This document shows, in pieces, positions 60,844 to 64,000 of a stretch of 64,000 nucleotides of DNA. The position numbers were made by a program, and so were the translations under genes. Origin of the DNA: Natrinema salaciae (lineage in GTDB: Archaea > Halobacteriota > Halobacteria > Halobacteriales > Natrialbaceae). Where the stretch lies: the NCBI RefSeq assembly GCF_900110865.1, contig NZ_FOFD01000002.1, positions 616,835-680,834 of the forward strand. The letters are read 5' to 3'. Position 1 is the first letter of the stretch. Every line of letters begins with the position of its first letter. The notes beneath the pieces were generated by a model. The model was not told where the DNA came from. It did no database searches and worked only from the letters and a program-made list of their open reading frames with translations.

Positions 60844-62985
60844 ATGTCCAACGATCAACGAGAGCCGGTCAAGACGATCTGTCCGTACTGTGGCGTCGGG
60901 TGTGGTATCAAAGTGCAACCGGGCGAGGAGCCCGGCGACGTCCGATTCATGCCGTGGGGGGAGGCACCGGTCAACGAGGGCCGTATCTGCATCAAGGGCG
61001 GGGCGGCGACGGAGGTGGTCGACCACGAAGACCGGCTCACCGACCCCCTGATCAAGGAGGACGGGGAATTCCGCGAGGCCTCCTGGGAGGAGGCCTACGA
61101 GTACGTCGTCGGCGAACTCGAGCGGATCCGCGAGGAGTACGGCCCGGACGCGATGGGCTTTTTCGGCTCCTCGAAGGTGATGAACGAGGAGAACTACCTC
61201 CTCCAGAAGCTGGCCCGCCGCTACGGCACCAACAACGTCGACAACTGCACGCGGATGTGCCACGCCTCGACGGTCTGGGCGCTGCGGACCAGCCTCGGCG
61301 CGGGGGCGATGACCAACAGCATGCGCGACCTCCGCGAGGCGGCCGACGTCTTCTGGATCCAGGGGGCGAACCCGGGCGAGCAACACCCCATCGCCAACAG
61401 CCAGTACTTCCGACAGGCCGTCCTCGAGGGAGCGACGGTCATTCAGGTCGATCCGCATGCCAACAAGACGACGCGGTCGTTCCAGATCGACGATACCGAC
61501 CGTCATCAGCACCTGCAGCTGAATCCGGGGACGGACATCCCGCTGTTGAATATCGTCCTCCAGACGATCCTCGAGAACCACGAGGAGAACCCCGACGAGG
61601 GGTGGATCGACGAGGAATTCGTCGAGGAACGGACCGAGGGATTCGACCACCTCGAAGAGACGCTCGAGGAGTTCGACGAGGAAGCGGCGGCCGAGGAGTG
61701 CGGCGTCCCCCTCGACGAGATCGAACTGGCGGCAGAGAAGTACGCGATGGCCGACAACGCGGCCATCTTCACCGGGATGGGGATGAGCCAGCACACCTGC
61801 GGCGTCGACAACGTCCAAAACGAGATCAACCTGGCGCTGATCACGGGCAACCTCGGGCGGCCCGGCACGGGTGTCAACCCGCTCCGTGGACAGAACAACG
61901 TGCAGGGGACGTGTGACGTCGGCGCGATGCCGAACGTGTTGCCCGGCTACCAGCTGGTGGACGACGACGCGGCCCGCGAGTCGGTCGAGGAGGTCTGGGG
62001 GTTCGAAATCCCGGCCGAACCCGGGCTCACGAACGTCGAGATCACCGCCGAAGCGGGCAACTCGATCACGGGACTCTACGTCATGGGCGAGAACCCCGTG
62101 ATGAGCGAGCCAGACGCCAACGCCGTCGCCGAACGGCTGAACGAACTCGAGTTCACGGTCGTCCAGGACATCTTCATGACGGAGACCGCGGAGTACGCCG
62201 ACGTCATCCTCCCGGCGACGACCTGGGCCGAGCGCGGCGGCACCGTCACGAACACCGACCGTCGGGTCCAGCGGATGCGCGGCGTGGAAAAAGTCCACGA
62301 GAACACCAAACACGACCGCGAGATCCTGAGCGAGCTCGGGAGTCGGCTGTTCGCCGACGGAAAGTTCGACTTCGAGGACCCCGAGGAGATCTTCGAGGAG
62401 CTCCGGCAGGTCTGCCCGAGCTACCACGGGATGACCTACGACCTGCTCGGCGAGGAGGGACTCCACTGGCCCTGCTACGAACTCGGCGACGAGGGCGACC
62501 CGTTCCTCTACGAGGACGAGTTCGACACCGAGAGCGGGCGCGGCCACATCGAGGGCGTCGCTCACCAGCCGCCCGCCGAGACGCCCGACGACGAATACCC
62601 GCTGATCCTCACGACGGCCCGACTCGAGGAACACTACAACACCGGAACGATGAGCACGCGATCGCCGACGCTCAACAGGCAGACGCCGGAGAACTTCGTC
62701 GACGTCCACCCCGCCGACGCCGACCGCTACGGGATCGAAGACGGGACGTACGTTCGGCTCCGCTCGAGACGGGGCGAGATCACGCTCGAGGCACACGTGA
62801 CCGAGGACACGAAGGAAGGCGTCGTCTGGACGACGCCGCACTTCGCCGCTGCCTCGGCGAACAAGCTCACGAACCACGTCCTCGACGAACGAGCGAAGAT
62901 CCCCGAGTACAAGGCCGCCGCCGCGGAGATCGACGTCGGTATCGAACCCCTCGGCGAGACTGCCGATCCAGCGGCCGACGACTGA
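60844..62985 (+). CDS. fdhF: Formate dehydrogenase-type molybdopterin oxidoreductase, Cys form
   Basis: 713 residues from the ATG at 60844; a GTG seven codons earlier is possible. The [4Fe-4S] ligands are Cys13, Cys16, Cys20 and Cys49 (ICPYCGVGCGIKVQPGEEPG). The Mo-binding and active residues are Cys139 and His140 in NCTRMCHASTVWALRTSLGA, so cysteine replaces the selenocysteine of some formate dehydrogenases. The N-terminal ferredoxin domains of the NAD-linked types are absent, as is any Tat signal, so it is probably cytoplasmic. It oxidises formate to CO2. mobA and yqeC nearby supply the cofactor; the electron-accepting partner is not in the window. Confidence 0.92.
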   Translation: MSNDQREPVKTICPYCGVGCGIKVQPGEEPGDVRFMPWGEAPVNEGRICIKGGAATEVVDHEDRLTDPLIKEDGEFREASWEEAYEYVVGELERIREEYGPDAMGFFGSSKVMNEENYLLQKLARRYGTNNVDNCTRMCHASTVWALRTSLGAGAMTNSMRDLREAADVFWIQGANPGEQHPIANSQYFRQAVLEGATVIQVDPHANKTTRSFQIDDTDRHQHLQLNPGTDIPLLNIVLQTILENHEENPDEGWIDEEFVEERTEGFDHLEETLEEFDEEAAAEECGVPLDEIELAAEKYAMADNAAIFTGMGMSQHTCGVDNVQNEINLALITGNLGRPGTGVNPLRGQNNVQGTCDVGAMPNVLPGYQLVDDDAARESVEEVWGFEIPAEPGLTNVEITAEAGNSITGLYVMGENPVMSEPDANAVAERLNELEFTVVQDIFMTETAEYADVILPATTWAERGGTVTNTDRRVQRMRGVEKVHENTKHDREILSELGSRLFADGKFDFEDPEEIFEELRQVCPSYHGMTYDLLGEEGLHWPCYELGDEGDPFLYEDEFDTESGRGHIEGVAHQPPAETPDDEYPLILTTARLEEHYNTGTMSTRSPTLNRQTPENFVDVHPADADRYGIEDGTYVRLRSRRGEITLEAHVTEDTKEGVVWTTPHFAAASANKLTNHVLDERAKIPEYKAAAAEIDVGIEPLGETADPAADD

Positions 62986-63470
62986 AGCGGGTCGCGTGGG
63001 GGCGGTTCGGTTGCCGTTTGGATGCCGAGTCGTCCGCCGACACTCCGACCAGCTCGATCCAGTGGTCGGCGCTCGACTCGGCGACGGCGAGTTCGACCAG
63101 CGGCCAGTCGAACCAGATCGCGACGCGAGGTCGCCGACACCGGTGCTCGAGGCGCTCCACGGTCGGTCGACACCAGCCGGAGACGGAGAATCGGGCCGAC
63201 GAACCCCTGTGCGGTCACAACTTCGTGATCGCCAGCGGCGCGACACGAACCAGTGGAACACGCACGTTCGGTCGGAATGCCTCGACGAAGCGGGCGACAC
63301 GCAGCGTGTCGAGTTCGTCGCAGAGGAAGACACGGGTGTCTCCCTCGATCAGCGACAGTGACCGTTCTATCGACGAACGGAACGAACGCCGAATCGTTTC
63401 GTCGAGCGGCGGCGGTGACGGCAACGTTTACAACGCCGTTCGTGGTCCGTTCCTCGAGGTGCGATAACTA
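62986..63470. other. 485-base region, possibly holding a broken gene
   Basis: No intact long gene fits. A minus-strand frame of 69 codons is described below. The last 45 bases before 63471 may hold the promoter of the alcohol dehydrogenase (AACGTTTACAACG near 63423-63435). Confidence 0.4.
63215..63424 (-). CDS. Hypothetical protein, possibly the N-terminal piece of a broken gene
   Basis: 69 residues, of which ERSLSLIEGDTRVFLCDELD and VARFVEAFRPNVRVPLVRVA look like real coding sequence. It ends at a TGA (63215-63217). The same frame stays open afterwards and again looks protein-like (VAIWFDWPLVELAVAESSAD, HWIELVGVSADDSA, down to about 63040). One in-frame stop may therefore interrupt a longer protein of about 130 residues. 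No family recognised, and a short free-standing gene cannot be excluded. Confidence 0.4.
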   Translation of the reverse strand: MPSPPPLDETIRRSFRSSIERSLSLIEGDTRVFLCDELDTLRVARFVEAFRPNVRVPLVRVAPLAITKL

Positions 63471-64000
63471 ATGTCAATGAACGCCGTCGTCTATCAGGAA
63501 CCGCACGATGTCGCAATCGAGGAAGTCGACGAACCCGAGATCGAACACGAGAACGACGTTATCGTCGACATCACGACGACGTGTATCTGTGGATCGGACC
63601 TCCACATGTACGAGGGACGAACCGCCGCCGAATCGGGAATCGTCTTCGGTCACGAGAACATGGGTATCGTGAGCGAGGTCGGCGACGCCGTCACGTCGCT
63701 CGAGGAGGGCGACCGCGTCGTGATGCCGTTCAACGTGGCCTGTGGCTTCTGTCGGAACTGTGAAAACGGCTACACCGGCTTCTGTACCAACGTCAATCCC
63801 GGCTTTGCCGGCGGAGCGTACGGATACGTCGCGATGGGGCCGTACAAGGGAGGCCAGGCCGAAAAACTCCGGGTCCCGTTCGCCGACTATAACGCGTTGA
63901 AGCTACCGGAGGGCGACGAGCACGAGGACGCGTTCGCACTGCTCGCGGACATCTTCCCGACGGGGTGGCACGGAACCCGCCTCGCGAACCTGCAACCCGG
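63471..64000 (+). CDS. Zinc alcohol dehydrogenase, glutathione-independent formaldehyde dehydrogenase-like (truncated by the window)
   Basis: About 177 codons from the ATG at 63471 (an ATG at 63477 is also possible); the C-terminal half is outside the window. The catalytic zinc ligands are Cys40 (TTTCICGSDLHMYEG) and His61-Glu62 (IVFGHENMGIVSEVGDAVTS). The structural zinc loop Cys91, Cys94, Cys97 and Cys105 lies in ACGFCRNCENGYTGFC. The extra insertion after it (NVNPGFAGGAYGYVAMGPYK) is typical of glutathione-independent formaldehyde dehydrogenases. With the formate dehydrogenase just upstream this suggests oxidation of formaldehyde through formate to CO2. Substrate is inferred. Confidence 0.88.
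   Translation, partial: MSMNAVVYQEPHDVAIEEVDEPEIEHENDVIVDITTTCICGSDLHMYEGRTAAESGIVFGHENMGIVSEVGDAVTSLEEGDRVVMPFNVACGFCRNCENGYTGFCTNVNPGFAGGAYGYVAMGPYKGGQAEKLRVPFADYNALKLPEGDEHEDAFALLADIFPTGWHGTRLANLQP

Noticed and set aside
60838-63333. 831-codon minus-strand frame
   Set aside because: It is the antisense shadow of the formate dehydrogenase, common in GC-rich genes. Its product has no motif and the wrong composition.

Overview
This 64 kb window comes from a haloarchaeal chromosome. The DNA is GC-rich, the proteins are strongly acidic, and CTCGAG (Leu-Glu) is used very often. Many promoters place a TATA box about 26 bases before the start codon, which implies leaderless mRNAs. Signature genes include the proteasome-activating nucleotidase PAN, Orc1/Cdc6, the archaeosine genes queD-queE-queC, Tat-exported proteins, a class I DhnA-type aldolase, and several small families I have only met in haloarchaea. 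A member of the Natrialbales is my guess from style; I could not test it.

Layout. 1-3.4 kb: the start of PAN, a divergent small regulator, and a two-gene operon for an exported cohesin-like protein and a dockerin-bearing lectin-fold protein. 3.6-7.5 kb: a haem O synthase fusion, small conserved proteins, a membrane zincin, a PadR regulator and a decayed antitoxin gene. 7.6-17.2 kb: fatty-acid genes (acyl-CoA dehydrogenase, acyl-CoA ligase, 3-hydroxyacyl-CoA dehydrogenase), a squalene synthase-like enzyme and an HTTM/DCC pair. 17.3-24.3 kb: aldolase plus fructose-bisphosphatase (gluconeogenesis), a putative exported trypsin-fold protease, and an acyl-CoA carboxylase with an epsilon-like N-terminus. 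24.3-29.2 kb: MaoC and two PH-domain membrane proteins in one operon, an adhesin-like exported protein and a succinate-semialdehyde dehydrogenase.

29.4-31.8 kb is a replication origin. An orc1/cdc6 gene lies beside about 1.1 kb of non-coding DNA. Five copies of a 19-22 bp origin-recognition-box-like element flank an AT-rich segment in inverted orientation. Two further sets of direct repeats lie inside.

31.9-47.3 kb: CitE-like lyase, glutamate dehydrogenase, a lipoprotein, a second acyl-CoA dehydrogenase, a RIO-like kinase, an aldehyde dehydrogenase, a sugar-phosphate nucleotidylyltransferase, a nitrilase, a PhoU-type regulator and an NAD kinase-like protein. 47.3-55 kb: a CinA-like protein and its divergent regulator with a palindromic operator candidate, a convergent pair of paralogous beta-propellers, the archaeosine operon, and a PQQ-type propeller with a PGF-CTERM-like tail. 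55-64 kb: iron alcohol dehydrogenase, ketopantoate reductase, a VOC dioxygenase, then a molybdenum/formate group (yqeC, mobA, Cys-type formate dehydrogenase). It ends in a truncated zinc alcohol dehydrogenase resembling glutathione-independent formaldehyde dehydrogenase, which suggests a formaldehyde-to-formate-to-CO2 route.

I saw no rRNA, convincing tRNA, CRISPR array or intact insertion sequence. Most remaining long open frames are antisense shadows of GC-rich genes.
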